The notes below the pieces were generated by a model that saw only the letters and a program-made list of their open reading frames with translations, ran no database searches and had not been told where the DNA came from. A DNA stretch of 64,000 nucleotides from Cheiracanthium punctorium (Eukaryota; Arthropoda; Arachnida; Araneae; Cheiracanthiidae), in NCBI GenBank assembly GCA_038373885.1, contig JAWZYV010012349.1, forward strand, positions 203,594-267,593, in the 5' to 3' direction. The position numbers and the translations under genes were made by a program. How positions within the stretch are numbered: the first letter of the stretch is position 1; the number at the start of each line of letters is the position of its first letter. Positions 11,085-22,417 of this stretch are shown one piece after another.

Positions 11085-11157
11085 AGGAAATCTGAAGGAC
11101 TGGCCAGCTTCAGATTTCCTAAATCGCAGAATGGCTTGATCACCCATTCTGCGATTT
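11085..11157. repeat. Two abutting perfect hairpins
   Basis: Stem 1 is AGGAAATCTGAAG (11085-11097) with its exact inverse at 11108-11120 and a 10-nt loop. Stem 2 is AAATCGCAGAATGG (11121-11134) with its exact inverse at 11144-11157 and a 9-nt loop. No base separates the two hairpins. No coding frame or Pol III signal is associated. I do not recognise it as part of an element seen elsewhere in the window. Confidence 0.85.
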
Positions 11158-11593
11158 AGCAGTAGCGAAGTGGGTTATAGTTTTATTTTCCGAGCAGAAC
11201 CGCATTGAAGTTGAACGGGAAGGTGAAGTATTTCGGAAGACCCTCTATCAACGTGAAGGAATATTACTACAGACGATAACGATTTCAGAGTTGTGTGGAG
11301 TAAAGCACTTTTTTATCCTAAAATGCATGATATTTTTTTTTAATGGGCTGAAAATAAAATTCGAACCATTTTTACTAGAAATAATTAAGCCTAAATGTGT
11401 TCTTAAATTTCAGCATGCAGTTTCCCAGAAAAATTACGAAACATTCAAATTCGAAATATTGGAATGTTTATTCAGTTTTATGAGAACTATAGGATAAAGT
11501 AACAGCCTAATTCCACTTTATCTAGTCCTAATAAAAGTAAATAGTTGTGTATATTTAGCAATAAAAATTTGCATAAAAATGTGTAAGGCGAAC
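11158..11593. other. Spacer
   Basis: AT-rich with no supported gene. Confidence 0.4.
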
Positions 11594-11720
11594 GATCTAA
11601 TGGCTGTCGATCTAATGGCCCGGAGTTTCATGCGTAACAGGAGTACGTGTTAGAACACCTTAAAGCCCTCTGCTCCAGGCATTTCTTTGGGCAGATAGAC
11701 CTGACCTAGTGTGCTTTAAC
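11594..11720 (+). mobile_element. SINE body fragment (GTCGATCTAATGG family)
   Basis: It shares GGCTGTCGATCTAATGG, the downstream GAGTTT and a GCAGATAG string with the repeats at 35628 and 38797. The tRNA-like head is absent or unrecognisable here, so this is a truncated copy. Confidence 0.5.
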
Positions 11721-11847
11721 TATACAAAAGGTATGTAACTTGACAATAATGAATCTATAGTTCAGTGTTTTAAAAATACCTCGTATTCATACTGAAATCG
11801 GTGAATTGAAAACATATAAAACATTATTTAATACGGCGGATTAATTA

Positions 11848-12001
11848 GTTAAAATTTTTTATTTGGGAATACCTTATTCCCCCGTACATGATATATATTT
11901 CGGTTACGCACATAACCATCTTCAGTCGTTTCTGGATCTCTCAGAGTGAGAGTGCCCAAATAAGGTATTCCCAGAGGTATTCCCAAATAAAAAATTTTAA
12001 C
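11848..12001. repeat. Inverted repeat with 26-bp arms
   Basis: Arms reading GTTAAAATTTTTTATTTGGG at 11848 and its inverse ending at 12001 enclose about 100 bp. The words TAAGGTATTCCC and GGTATTCCC recur just inside the right arm, so that side holds an extra partial duplication. No TSD or coding capacity seen. Confidence 0.7.
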
Positions 12002-12072
12002 GGTGAATTGAAATTTTACTGTAGATATCAACTGGATCTAGAATATTGTGTGTTTAAGCTTTTTCATATATG

Positions 12073-13717
12073 TAGGGATGTTAATTCTGCGCCGAGCTGC
12101 TCTGAAACGCAAATCTTGCGCCGAACTGCGCTTTTAGCCGATTTTTGCACCGAGCTGCGCCGAATATGTCATTTTGACTCTTTGTTAATTTTTTGCCACG
12201 CTTGCAAACTTTGCTTTTCTTATCTGCATTTATTGTAAGTGTTGACTCTAGATTGATTTTGCAGGGCGCAGCGCCCGGCGGCCCTTTTATAGTCTTTTTA
12301 GCGCCCGGCAGCCCTATTTCTCATCTTTATATGCCCTCCTGCTTGCGGCCCTTTCACGAAAACCGTCTATAAAATCGGATCTTTCCCACAAAATGCCTTT
12401 TTCAAATACTCTATTCTTTCAGATCGAAATACTGTTACTGCCTTTTTCATTGTCTTTGCATTTGCGCGAGCCGTGTAACCCGAAAAGGAGCCTCTCTAGT
12501 ATGTTTTGTTTTTGCTGACTCAATGAGAAGCCCGATCGGCCCGGCAGTACTACCTGGGCATTTCACTTAGGAGTTTGGGGAAGAAAATACGGTTGGGAAA
12601 ATCAAAATTTTCTTAAGTTATCTAAAAATTTGCGATTCCATCTGTCAATCCTCAAATATCGGTAGGTACGTTTGATAAATAAGTAGTTGCTAATTTTCAA
12701 ACAATCATTATTCCAGAGTTCGTCTTTAAAAATCTTTACTTGGTAATCATTCAATAATTATTGCGAACAAAAGAATTTAAATAAAATTCTGATTTATATT
12801 ATTAAATTTTATATATCCTGCACTGCAGAAATTTTATTATTTTAATTACATGCTAAACACATCTATCCTAATCCACTTACACTGACAGTCCTTTACTGAT
12901 TAAAAGTTTGTACCAATATAGGTGAAATATCATATATGAATGTGATCCAGTAGTGATAGGGTGATAAAATTGAGGAACAAAAATTAACAGTCCCTCTGCC
13001 TTCCCCTACTGCCTAACAAATCATGTCTGGCTAAAAATTTCTGAAACCTTGTTCAATAAATGTACTATTCTTATAAATAATAAACATCTACATCACGTAA
13101 TTTTGAGGGAAAAAAATTAAGCAGAAAATTCAAAATTACTTAGATTAAAACTTCTTTTTTTTTAAAATCAAAAACATCTAGTTATGTACAGATTTAATTC
13201 ACATATTTATGTCATGTTTAGAGCAAAATATTATCAACAAATCATTTTTCCTATTTCACTTACACTTACTTCTACAGGATATTTTCTCCAAAAGAAGGGG
13301 GGAGGGGGAAAAACTAAAGACAAACTGGAAAAAATCTAACTATGCATTATAAGTCAGAACACATATTATATTTCTGCATGTTAAATTTTCGGGGATCAGA
13401 TAGTTTCAAACCAGTTTCTAGATATGTTATCTACCTGTACATTCTCGTGGAACCCCAAAGTGCCCTTTTTGAGAACAGGGTGCCCTTTTTGAAATTTTCC
13501 CCCCAGGGGGCCTTTTTCCTAGAGTCAACACAGTGAGAAATCTTCAATTTTATGCTCCAAAATCATGTTAATTCTGATCCGAAATCTTAGTTTTCCTCGC
13601 GGAAGCAAAATTTTTTGTGCTCCCAAATGGAATTTTTCTGCTCCCGAGGTGCTCCCAAATGTAATTTTTTCTGCTCCCGGGGTGCTCCCAAATCGAATGT
13701 TGGAGTTAACATCCCTG
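12073..13717. mobile_element. Probable hAT-type element with word-repeat ends
   Basis: TAGGGATGTTAATT at the left matches the inverse of AGTTAACATCCCTG at the right, and TATATG flanks both sides. The left 110 bp repeat variants of GCGCCGAGCTGCGCC, and the right end repeats GTGCTCCCAAAT and CTGCTCCCG. This architecture resembles the CGGGCT elements at 8541 and 20928. The 1.4-kb interior is AT-rich with no transposase I can read. The TSD is six bases rather than eight, so the right boundary or a mutation is uncertain. Confidence 0.55.
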
Positions 13718-13723
13718 TATATG

Positions 13724-14521
13724 CCATACTGTACATTTTGGTATAGTAACATGCTGTTTTTGTTGAATTACTCTATGCTGTAATAATTTTACCTAGAAAG
13801 AGAAATATGGCACTGTATAAATTAATCTTAGTCCAAACTGTGCAGGCATTGTTGTGATGTAATTTTGAGACTTAAATGTTTATAATTCACGTGCCAAGTA
13901 TTCTGGTTTGTATCAATTGTATATATTGTAAATCTCTTGAACACAATAAAATTGTTAATTAGTATTCCTGCTTTATGTTACTGATTCTGTATCATTAACA
14001 CTGACATATAAGTGAGCAAAACTTGGTTACAAACTCAAATATTTGTTTCGTGAAGTGAAACCAAATACCCACGAAAGCTTGCGGATTAATGTTAAAACTA
14101 TAGAAATTCAAAACTTGCGAGTGTCTCCTATGTACGAAATGTCCTTGATTTTATATTAAATTTAACTAAAATGGCAACTTCAGAAATTCTTAATGTACAT
14201 ACATTTTTTTTTTCTGCATCAATTTTTATTCATTAATCTCTTGTGAGTCTTATTTATTAGAAAGGAACATGGGTCTAAAATGAAAAGTCAAATTTATACT
14301 TTTGCACTTATTGATTCCCAGATTACTTTTGTATTCTTGAAACTATCACTTACTTCAAATTGACAGCTTAAATTAGTTTAAAATGTTTATGGAAAAACTG
14401 CAGTGTCGGAAAATAAAAACTCGGATTTCAATAGATTTCCACCTTTACTTTAGAAAAGGTGCTATATGGAAGTGCATACTTCTATTTCCTGAACATTTTC
14501 GGTTCATAATTATTCTTGCCT
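13724..14521. other. AT-rich spacer
   Basis: No supported gene. An AATAAA at 13945-13950 has no coding sequence I can see upstream. Confidence 0.45.
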
Positions 14522-14705
14522 CACCAGTGACTGAGCGCTCTAAACTGGGAGACTGAAGCTGACTGGTTTAAACCCAGGTCGCGTCCAGACTTAACTGCGC
14601 GGTGGTTTTCTTGAAAACTTGAAGTAAGTATGGTTTAGGCCACTTTAGATAGTCCCTCCACTGTCTAGATCCCTAGAGTAGATAATTGGCCGTAATCCAT
14701 CCAAT
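14522..14705 (+). mobile_element. tRNA-derived SINE
   Basis: The head has an A-box-like AGTGACTGAGCGC and a B-box-like TGGTTTAAACCC. The downstream body contains GGTGGTTTTCTTGAAAAC, matching the core word of the SINEs at 19520 and 59795. The 3' boundary is uncertain and I could not define a TSD. Confidence 0.6.
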
Positions 14706-15434
14706 CAAATCATAATTACCTTTTTGTTGAGGTAAATTTATTGGCAGTTTTCAAGCATAAGATTAGCAAGTTTTTGGTCTAAATTTAGACTGTATAGCTA
14801 AGTTTCTCGGATCAATAGTTCTAAGTTCACCTAATGTCAAAAATTTACCACTTTTCTCAGGTTTAAAAAGTTAGAATTTCCATCTTCTGAACAACTAGAT
14901 AAAACGCGTCATTGGTATATTTTGGCAGAGGTAAAATTTTTAGTCTTCCAAGAGTGGATTTTTAAACGTAGATCATGTTTATGGTTGTTTATTTGCTGGT
15001 CATTAAATTTGTATTAATGGCAATCTAAATACGCATAAACTTTTTCAAATGGCAGCAGTGGATTCTTACTCTGATCTCGCTTAATGTTTTTAAGAAATCT
15101 AATAGTTTAGAGAACTTAAGGATATTGCCCTGCTTATCAACCGCCGAAAATGGCTCGAGATTTTTTGTTACTCGCCTCAACACAACAGCTTGATTTGATC
15201 GTTCCCTATAAACATGGGCATCGCAAGCTATGGGAACAGAGGAATACTCTAAAGTTCGCTAAAAAACTTCTAACAACTGAAAAACACGAAAGACGGAAGG
15301 CAGAGATCGCACCGCAAAGCGCATTTTCGCCTTACTTTGAGGATGATAAAGCACAGCTTTAACAACTGCTGGACAGTAGTGTTAGGGGATTTCACTGAGC
15401 CAATGTTCCCAATCCGAGAGCCTAACTTGATCTC
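14706..15434. other. Spacer with one unrecognised 70-codon frame
   Basis: Mostly AT-rich. A frame at 15150-15362 has mixed, protein-like composition (Lys/Glu/Arg-rich second half), but I recognise no family, and no promoter, splice or poly(A) context supports it. I leave it uncalled. Confidence 0.35.
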
Positions 15435-15436
15435 TA

Positions 15437-16698
15437 GGGGAAGTCTAGGTACACTAAAACATGCTATCTAAAATCAATAGGCTTTGTCACAGAAATCGCA
15501 CACCTAGTATACAAATATATTCCAGATGCTGATGTAATTTGGAGAAAATCGCATCTTTTGCAACAAGAGATAGAAAATTACTGGATTTTCACCATTGAAA
15601 GTAAAATTCAATACTAAAAGTAATTTTGTTTTTACCTCCGTTTTCATGTCTAATTTATTTTTTAAATACGGTGATCACTGGTGTGGTCTTCATACTTTCA
15701 AAGCCAGAATTTAAAAAAATATATAGTGGGAATTCGTAAACTTTTTTTACAAGTTTTTGTAGCTTCAATTTAGGGTACAATGGAACATGTTTCATTATTT
15801 TAAGGGAATGCATTCACCCGTGATACAAATGTGTTGCTATTAAATATTTGGATTGAGATTTACATAGAACTCATAAATTTAACAAAGAATTGTTTTTAAA
15901 TCTTATTCCATCTTCAGACTCTGATGATGGTGACACTTCAGATTGTCTTTAAACTAACTATCCAAACAGTATAGATTACGAGCTATTCTCGCATAACATG
16001 TATGACGCATGCAGTATCACTCTAAATGATAGTGTTAATCAAGGAAGGTGAACTTCAGTGTAAAGAAATTGTTGGGAATTTAATAAATCGAAATCTAACG
16101 GAATGCGATGTTCTGTATGCAAAACGACCAAGTAAAAGCTTCAAATTTGTGCGTTCTTCGAAAATATATTATTTTTTTAAAACTCATTGTAGCAAAACTA
16201 CCACCTTCCGTTTCTTCAAGTAGTGCAGAAAAGGAAGCAGAAACTTTAATTGTTGAGTTTGATTCAAATAAACTTAAGAGGTTAGTCTATAGTTTTTCTT
16301 TATTTTAAGTATTACGTTTTCATCTCAAGCTATAGCAGTTTACTTAATTTTTTTTTCATATAAATTTCATATTTAAGTGTGTTAATGTTTATCATAAATG
16401 AACGTAAAACATGTATGCTGAAATTTGAAATTTTACTCCTATTAAGTGTTTGTGAAGTGTTAAGCGTTTCATTGTACCACGTTATATGGAGTACAATGAA
16501 ACATCGACAGACATTTATTTACCTTTTTGTAATTTTTAAATGTGAAAAAGCTGTATACAAACTAGTAAAAATTTATTTAGATGGGGAGGGGGGGAAGAGT
16601 AGGTTAAAAGTGTCCATTAATTTTATTTTTGCACATGCAAATTTGTGAACAGGAAAAATAAAATAGTAAATTTTGTTTCATTGTACCCCAACTTCCCC
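15437..16698 (+). mobile_element. Decayed Tc1/mariner (pogo-like) element, copy 1
   Basis: TA at 15435-15436 and 16699-16700 flank GGGGAAG...CTTCCCC ends that continue into GGTACA..AAAC and GTTTCATTGTACC. The interior has transposase C-terminal relics at 15970-16170 and repeated inverted pairs of TTTCATTGTACC (near 15774 and 16470). It is colinear with the copy at 52381-55561 in opposite orientation, and its site near 16390 is the uninterrupted counterpart of the insertion at 52668 there. Confidence 0.68.
15970..16170 (+). pseudogene. Transposase C-terminal relic
   Basis: Reading with one frameshift near 16033 gives DYELFSHNMYD, then SITLNDSVL, IKEGE and ECDVLYAKRP followed by FKFVRSS. This aligns position by position with the - strand frame at 54785-55087, which reads DYELSSHNTYD, SSIAINDCVLIKE, ECEVLYVKRL and FKYVHSS. 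The pattern resembles the C-terminal tail of pogo/Tigger-type DDE transposases found in arthropod genomes; that family label is inference. The catalytic core is not readable. The frame is broken and inactive. Confidence 0.6.
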
Positions 16699-16700
16699 TA

Positions 16701-17473
16701 CTTATCTGCTCCTCCAGTGGATTCACGTCCAAGGCTAAGAACTGCTCAAACTGTATAATCCCTCTGCAGTTTGGTTATACCAAGGATTTTTTCTGGGCAA
16801 TCAGTTCATAAGAAATCGCGACGGATAGTTGATTTAGGCAATTTTTTCGGATAGTTGATTTAGGCTTTTATTCATTCAAATATGTGCTGAAAATATTCTG
16901 TATGCAAAATTTTAATGGGGAATTCTGAAATGGTGTAGTATAATATTTGGCTTGCTGAAAGATAATATATAGTAATAAAGAAAAAACAATTTGTTAAATT
17001 ACCTCTTCGAAACTCTCAAAATGTCGGGGGCCGGGGAGGGAAAGAATTGAATTAAGCCGAGTCAATGTAAGTATTATTAAAGATAGCCACCACGAAATAT
17101 CAATTAAAATAAATAATACACACACAATAAAATTGACATCTTCACAAATATAATCCTACTCAGAATTTTCGTGATTTTAAATTGTTGGTTATATAATTCG
17201 AGAGAGTGGTGAACACGTCTTCTTTCATGGGATCATGGGGGGAGAGGGAGGTTTGGCAGGGCCTCAACTATACGGGTATGTGGGGCACGTGCCAAGGGCG
17301 TCGTGTTGAGGGGAGGGACACCAAAATCTTCGATGGTTCCAAAAAAAAGGGTACCAAAATTAAGTTTTGCCACGATTGACATAAACTCTTTCTAGTTAGT
17401 GCTTGTACTTCATAATACTGCAGAAAATTTCAAAGTGATAAAATACCAAGAGTGCAAATGTGGTTACTGCTTA
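16701..17473. other. Repeat-poor spacer
   Basis: AT-rich with a G-rich patch at 17021-17045. GGGGCACGTGCCAAGGGC at 17281 looks like a worn transposon end. No gene seen. Confidence 0.4.
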
Positions 17474-17910
17474 CAGTGGCGCACCCAGGATTTTAGTTTG
17501 GGCGGGGAGGTGAGCTGAAAATACTGCTGAACTCGGTTATAGTGAGATCGATAATAGTTACAACCCTCTTATAACGTCAAAATATTCTGTACCACTTGAT
17601 TTGCCCATACAACACAAGCCCACAAGCAAAAACTCATTATAGAGTCAGTCATAAATAACTATCTGATTTTTTCAGTGATATTGTAACCGACGTTAACGGT
17701 GTTTCATAAACTCTCTGTAAGTATTTATTTAAAAACTGACATCTTTTTAGGTAAAAAATACTTTAGAAGTAATTTGAAGACAATAAATAATAATAATAGT
17801 AATAATTCATTAGTGAGAATTTTCATTTAAGTTTTTCACTTCTAAATGTCCACCTTTAGGGGGGGGGCTTGAGCCCCCATAACCCCCCTACCCCCGTGGG
17901 TGCGCCTATG
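17474..17910. mobile_element. hAT-type MITE (437 bp)
   Basis: The ends CAGTGGCGCACCCAGG and its near-inverse CGTGGGTGCGCCTATG are flanked by CTGCTTA at 17467-17473 and 17911-17917. The right interior has long G and C tracts (17859-17898). Non-coding. Confidence 0.72.
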
Positions 17911-18016
17911 CTGCTTATGGTTAATTTCTACAAACAAAACAAAGAAAAAAAAAAATCAAATGCACAAAAATAAATTAGATACCTATTGGATCAAATTTTT
18001 CTACTCCGGAAAATAC

Positions 18017-18098
18017 GACGAGGTGGCCGAGTGGTTAAGGCGATGGACTGCTAATCCATTGGGCTCTGCCCGCGTGGGTTCGAATCCCATCCTCGTCG
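18017..18098 (+). tRNA. tRNA-Ser(GCT)
   Basis: An 82-nt gene with acceptor GACGAGG pairing with CCTCGTC, discriminator G at 18098, A box TGGCCGAGTGG, B box GGTTCGAATCC and the long variable arm of serine tRNAs. The anticodon GCT is at 18050-18052 and reads AGC/AGT codons. There is no intron. It is identical in sequence to the copy at 35784. A T-run about 10 nt downstream ends transcription. Confidence 0.96.
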
Positions 18099-18107
18099 GC
18101 GTTCTGT

Positions 18108-18117
18108 TTTTTTTTTT
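18108..18117 (+). terminator. Pol III terminator of tRNA-Ser(GCT)
   Basis: Ten or more T residues begin about 10 nt after the tRNA 3' end. Confidence 0.85.
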
Positions 18118-19519
18118 GGTTATACATAATTTTTTCTTTACATCTTTTTTATGATCTATCTTTGAATTAAAACTGTTCTTGATTGCTGTATTTGAAAAGG
18201 ACTTTGTTAATGTAATGACGAGATTTATTTTTTACTTTTATAGCTGAGATAATGTGAATTAAATGTCTTGGGAATATCACTACTGATTCAACAAGCCGTG
18301 GTTTGTAACTAAATAACAATAAAAAGAATGAGAATGCACATAAACGGAATCGCATAAATAGTTAATATTCATTTCTGAAACAGTGTTGCATTTGCTTCAA
18401 ACGAAAACTACATCGGACATATATTTGTTTACAAAAGAAAAGCGTCATAATAGGTAATTCCGTTATGCTTATTAGTAAAATATTGAAGCAATGTCATTTT
18501 TACACAATAATGCCTTATTAAATTATTATATGAGATAGAACTATCGTTTAATTTACTTAAACTGGATTTAAACTAAAAGGTTTTTAAAAAAGACGCGCAT
18601 ATAGTTAATACAAACTGCACTAGATAGCAGCACTAAAGGAAAAAGTGCTCCTCTTATTGCAATCGACTTATCAAAATTTAATATGCAGTTGGAACAATCT
18701 GATAAAACAAGCGATTATTAATGTTTTTTTTCTTCCTTAAAAAATAGTCTTCGATGCTCTTTAAGCATTAGTTTATTTAAGTGAATATTTTTCATAATGT
18801 ATATAAACGAGTCATGTAAAAGGCCGTGCCTAGAATTTTTGCGGCCCAGTGCAAGAGCAGACTTTTTACAGCCACATTTAAAAAAAAAAAAAAAAAGAGT
18901 TTTTCAGTATGTTAAGTTCTTATCAAAAATTATGAAATAAAAGCATAATCCTTTCAGACAGCTTCCTAAACTTTGTTAATAATTACTTTAAATTTGACAT
19001 AAAGTATACTCATTAATAAATAGAAATTTGTATGATTTTCTATCACAAAACAATATATGCTATTTTCATTACTTTGAAATGCTTTTTTCCAGAATTTCTT
19101 CTAACTCAAACGTGCGTCAATTTATAAAAGCTGGAGTACAAGATACTTAGGCAAGGCCATAATCGGAGGCAGATCCAAAAAAAGTTCCATGGGAGCAGGG
19201 CGCTTGCTAAAGGAGAGCCCCCCCCCACACACACTCGTAAATTCTGTTAAACTTGGCAAAATTAGATACCTAGTTGGCAAACTTGGTAAAAAAATTTTAA
19301 CGAAAACTACAATTTACTTTCTATATCTGGTACCCTTGGCAAAATTCCACAAGCCCAGTTGCCAAAAGTAAGAAGTTGGTAATACAGTTGATAAGAAAAA
19401 AATATAAATAAGTTGGTAAAAATTAATATTTGACTGGCAGTTTATCGACATCTCTTCCCCCCCCCCTAAAAAAGTCTTCCCAATGACCCCGAAAGAGAGG
19501 AAACGGAAATGGAAATATG
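18118..19519. other. AT-rich spacer
   Basis: No gene found. It has an A-run at 18880-18896, C tracts at 19220 and 19455, and several repeats of GTTGGCAAACTTGG-like words at about 19250-19420 that look like a decayed simple duplication. Confidence 0.4.
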
Positions 19520-19752
19520 GGTTACAGCCAATTATTTATGCTGGGGAACCAGGCCGGGGGGTGGGATTGCCCTCAGTGGGGGACAGGACTTTCTAAGGGG
19601 TCGTCCTAACCCGTATTTACGCGAAGTTTCGGAGAAAACCACTGAAAACTTCGAACGGTTAGGCTGGCGGACGCTACCTGATGGTTTCGAACCAGGCACC
19701 TTCCATCTCCCAGTTACCGCTATGCGCTCTGTCACTGGTGGGGCCCCTGAAA
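19520..19752 (-). mobile_element. tRNA-derived SINE, - strand
   Basis: On the - strand the head reads CCAGTGACAGAGCGC (A-box position) then CCTGGTTCGAAACC (B box), followed by the core word GTGGTTTTCTCCGAAAC. The same order occurs in the copy at 59795-59985. Frames of 82-87 codons across it on both strands have no protein support. Confidence 0.65.
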
Positions 19753-19843
19753 GGGAGACGTGGAAAGTATGATCAAGCATATTATAAGAGATGGATCATT
19801 CTTTTTTTTTTTTTTTTTTTACATCTCCTTTTTAATGTTGAAC

Positions 19844-20351
19844 CAGTGGCGGCTAGTGGGATACAGCAAGTACAGCCCGGCTGCACTTGAAATTATCAGC
19901 ACATACTTTAAAATAATTTATTCTACTAATTTTCCTAAATTCAGATTAGAATTTTGGAATTCCTACGGTAAATTAAAAAAATCTCCGAAAAAAACTAAAC
20001 ACAAAAAAACGTATTGTGGCCGGATCGCTCATTCAGAAAAAAAACACTTTAATCTTCCCGCAATTCAATTGGGAAAAACTTTGGTTCAGCCCAGAGCGCT
20101 GAAAAGAAAATTGGCAGCACCGTTGCCATGATAACGACTACGTAAGCAGCCTCTCCGGCATAGGGAGTATGCAGCTGATACAGCCGATGAAAGATTTTTT
20201 AACGGCGGCTGAACTTGAGAACTCGACTAACTGATTGGCTCGGACGAGAAGGAGGGAGGGGGTAAGGAGATTATATGTTTGGAAAACTCTCGACTTTATA
20301 TTGCAACTGTCACCACCACCCCCCCACAGTTTTGACCACGAGCCGCCACTG
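19844..20351 (+). mobile_element. hAT-type MITE (508 bp)
   Basis: An exact TSD TGTTGAAC is at 19836-19843 and 20352-20359. The ends are CAGTGGCGGCTAGTGG and CCACGAGCCGCCACTG. Most of the interior is nearly identical to the longer copy at 28699-29729, including a shared open stretch of about 50 codons beginning SKYSPAALEII. That frame opens into no full transposase. Confidence 0.85.
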
Positions 20352-20359
20352 TGTTGAAC

Positions 20360-20657
20360 CCGTGTTTAACTTTTCTACTCTCATCATTAAAAAGACGTAA
20401 CAAAGAACACTTTCCCTTCATTAACTGATATTAATTACCAGAATGGTTCTTTGATTGCTTGGGTCCAGCGTTGCACTTACGCAATTGCGGGGTTCCTATG
20501 GAATATTCACAGAACCATAATGGGGAAGCAACATCGGTGCGTCTTTTTTATGATGAGAGCAAACAGGATAAACAGGGGTTTAGTAGTATCCTTAAGATTC
20601 AAGGAGGGAGGGAAGGTGCAATAGCCCCCCCCCTCCTGGATTCCGCTACTGTCCATA
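20360..20657. other. Spacer with a lone hAT end
   Basis: It contains the apparent right end of another hAT-type element (a C tract, then GGATTCCGCTACTG, ending at 20651). Its left end was not found. Confidence 0.4.
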
Positions 20658-20665
20658 ACCTAGAT

Positions 20666-20906
20666 CAGAGGTGGCGAAGCTTTATGGATCAACGTGCCAT
20701 TTTTCTAAAGAAATGTTTAATGAGGCCATAGACGTGCCGACAAATAGTTAAATAATTTTGACTTAATGATTTTGTCTCGGCGACCGTTTGATCGTGATTC
20801 TTCATAGTGAACTTAGTTCATTTTAATTGAAATGCAAACCATTTTGATCAGTGGCGTGCCGAAAATATTGTGTAGCGTGCCATGTGCCATTGGTTCGCCA
20901 CCCCTG
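20666..20906. mobile_element. hAT-type MITE (241 bp)
   Basis: An exact TSD ACCTAGAT (20658-20665 and 20907-20914) flanks CAGAGGTGGCGAAGC and GGTTCGCCACCCCTG. The interior repeats GTGCCA and CGTGCCG words. It lies only 21 bp before the next hAT-type element. Confidence 0.85.
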
Positions 20907-20927
20907 ACCTAGATGAAAGGTAGGTAG

Positions 20928-21327
20928 TAGAGATGAGACGGGCTCAGCCCGAGCCCGAAAGCCCGAGCCCGAGCCCGGGCCCGACTCGGGCTCAGGCTCT
21001 GTAATTCACGATTGCGTTCGGGCTCGGGCGGGCTCGGGCTCGTGAAAAATTTCTTCTTTGTTGAACATACTCCTTGAAACAGATTTTAAAAAGTGATTCA
21101 TGGGATAAATAGACGTACTTATTTCAAAAAATAGCGGCACGGGGGACTAGAAGGTGTGTGAAGCTCCAAAATTTATTGTATCCTCTTAATGAAGTAGTTA
21201 ATTTTATTTGTCTTTAGCTGAAATTTCGGGCTCGGGCTCCAACTTTAATAATATTGCTCGGGCTCGGGCGGGCTCGGATTAAGTCTTCGGGCTCGGGCTT
21301 CAAAAAATGAGCCCGAACTCATCTCTA
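20928..21327. mobile_element. hAT-type MITE with CGGGCT-rich ends (400 bp)
   Basis: An exact TSD GTAGGTAG (20920-20927 and 21328-21335) flanks TAGAGATGAGACGGGCTC and GAGCCCGAACTCATCTCTA. Subterminal zones carry many copies of CGGGCT/AGCCCG. It is a sister of 8541-9017, with an interior about 80 bp shorter. Confidence 0.87.
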
Positions 21328-21335
21328 GTAGGTAG

Positions 21336-21504
21336 GTCTTAGCAGGAGAATATAGTTGCAGGGCGGGGGAGGAGTTTTCCAATTTGTGTATCGTTTTCAA
21401 GAGTATTTATTTCACATAATTGTATGTGCCATTGTTATTTTTAAACCGTCATCTAAATACCGCAATATACCGTTAATCCCCCTCCTCAAACACGATGAAA
21501 GGTC

Positions 21505-21539
<35 letters not shown>

Positions 21540-21713
21540 AGATGGGACACTTACTCTGTAATAAAAGGAGAAAATACGTAATGTGTTAGGCAGATATGTC
21601 GATTGCCGTTCGTTTCAAAATTTGTACTTCCGTGTAAATTAAAAAAAAAAAATATGGAAACATTATGTATTTACATAGTACTAAATATTAAAAGGTAGGA
21701 GGCGTCGGTTGGC
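21336..21713. other. Spacer
   Basis: It holds an A-run at 21510-21536 and G-rich patches. No gene. Confidence 0.4.
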
Positions 21714-21895
21714 GACCCTTTTTTGACGGCAGCTGGCTTTGCCGCACAGCCAGCTGCCGTTTTCAAAAAAAGGGTCTCTAGATCTGTGGGACGCGATGAA
21801 CGTTTCGATCGTCTGCCCTCTTGCTCGTAGTTAAGTCGAGCGATGGCAACGGCTGCCCCTTTTTCAGCATTGGGAAAGGGTTGCGCCTCAAAGGG
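21714..21895 (-). mobile_element. piggyBac-type MITE fragment
   Basis: The right boundary is GCGCCTCAAAGGG followed by TTAA at 21896-21899. The other side stops just past the central palindrome (GGCAGCTGGC...GCCAGCTGCC), so one arm is missing. Family of 7557 and 10247. Confidence 0.65.
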
Positions 21896-21899
21896 TTAA

Positions 21900-22409
21900 A
21901 AAGCAAACAAACATGAACTGCGTTTTAAAAATTGATATTTTCTAAGGTGAAATACGTAGTTCTACGAATGACATTTGGATCTGTTCTCATTCATGGACTT
22001 ATCTTTGTTTTGTTTATGCATCTCCTCTTTGTTAGTGGATGGGTTAAGCGAAGATAAGTTGAGAGGTTTCTCGAGTGCTAATGGGCAGATATTGGGGTGG
22101 TCCGTGTCATCACGCACATTTCCCATGCAAAGTATTGTTTACAAGTTATTATGTCACCGACAGATAAATGCTTATTTACGACAAAGAAAAATTAATCACA
22201 CAGTGGGATGGGATGCTTTTAAGCTGGTATTATGAACTACAAATATGCTGGACGACGTTGATTTAAATTCTTAAAAACAGACACAAATAGATATAAATAA
22301 ATTAATAGAGGAATAGATAATATACTATAAATAGAGGTACTAGCTGCTACGACTGTTACTACACACACACACACTAAAATTTCTCCTAAAAATAGTGATT
22401 AGTACATAG
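21900..22409. other. Spacer
   Basis: AT-rich with a short (CA)n run at 22361-22374. The frame at 21975-22235 is not recognisable as a protein. Confidence 0.4.
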
Positions 22410-22417
22410 CCAATATT

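Noticed and set aside
15150..15362. 70-codon frame with protein-like composition
   Set aside because: No family recognised and no splice, promoter or poly(A) context; length is compatible with chance.
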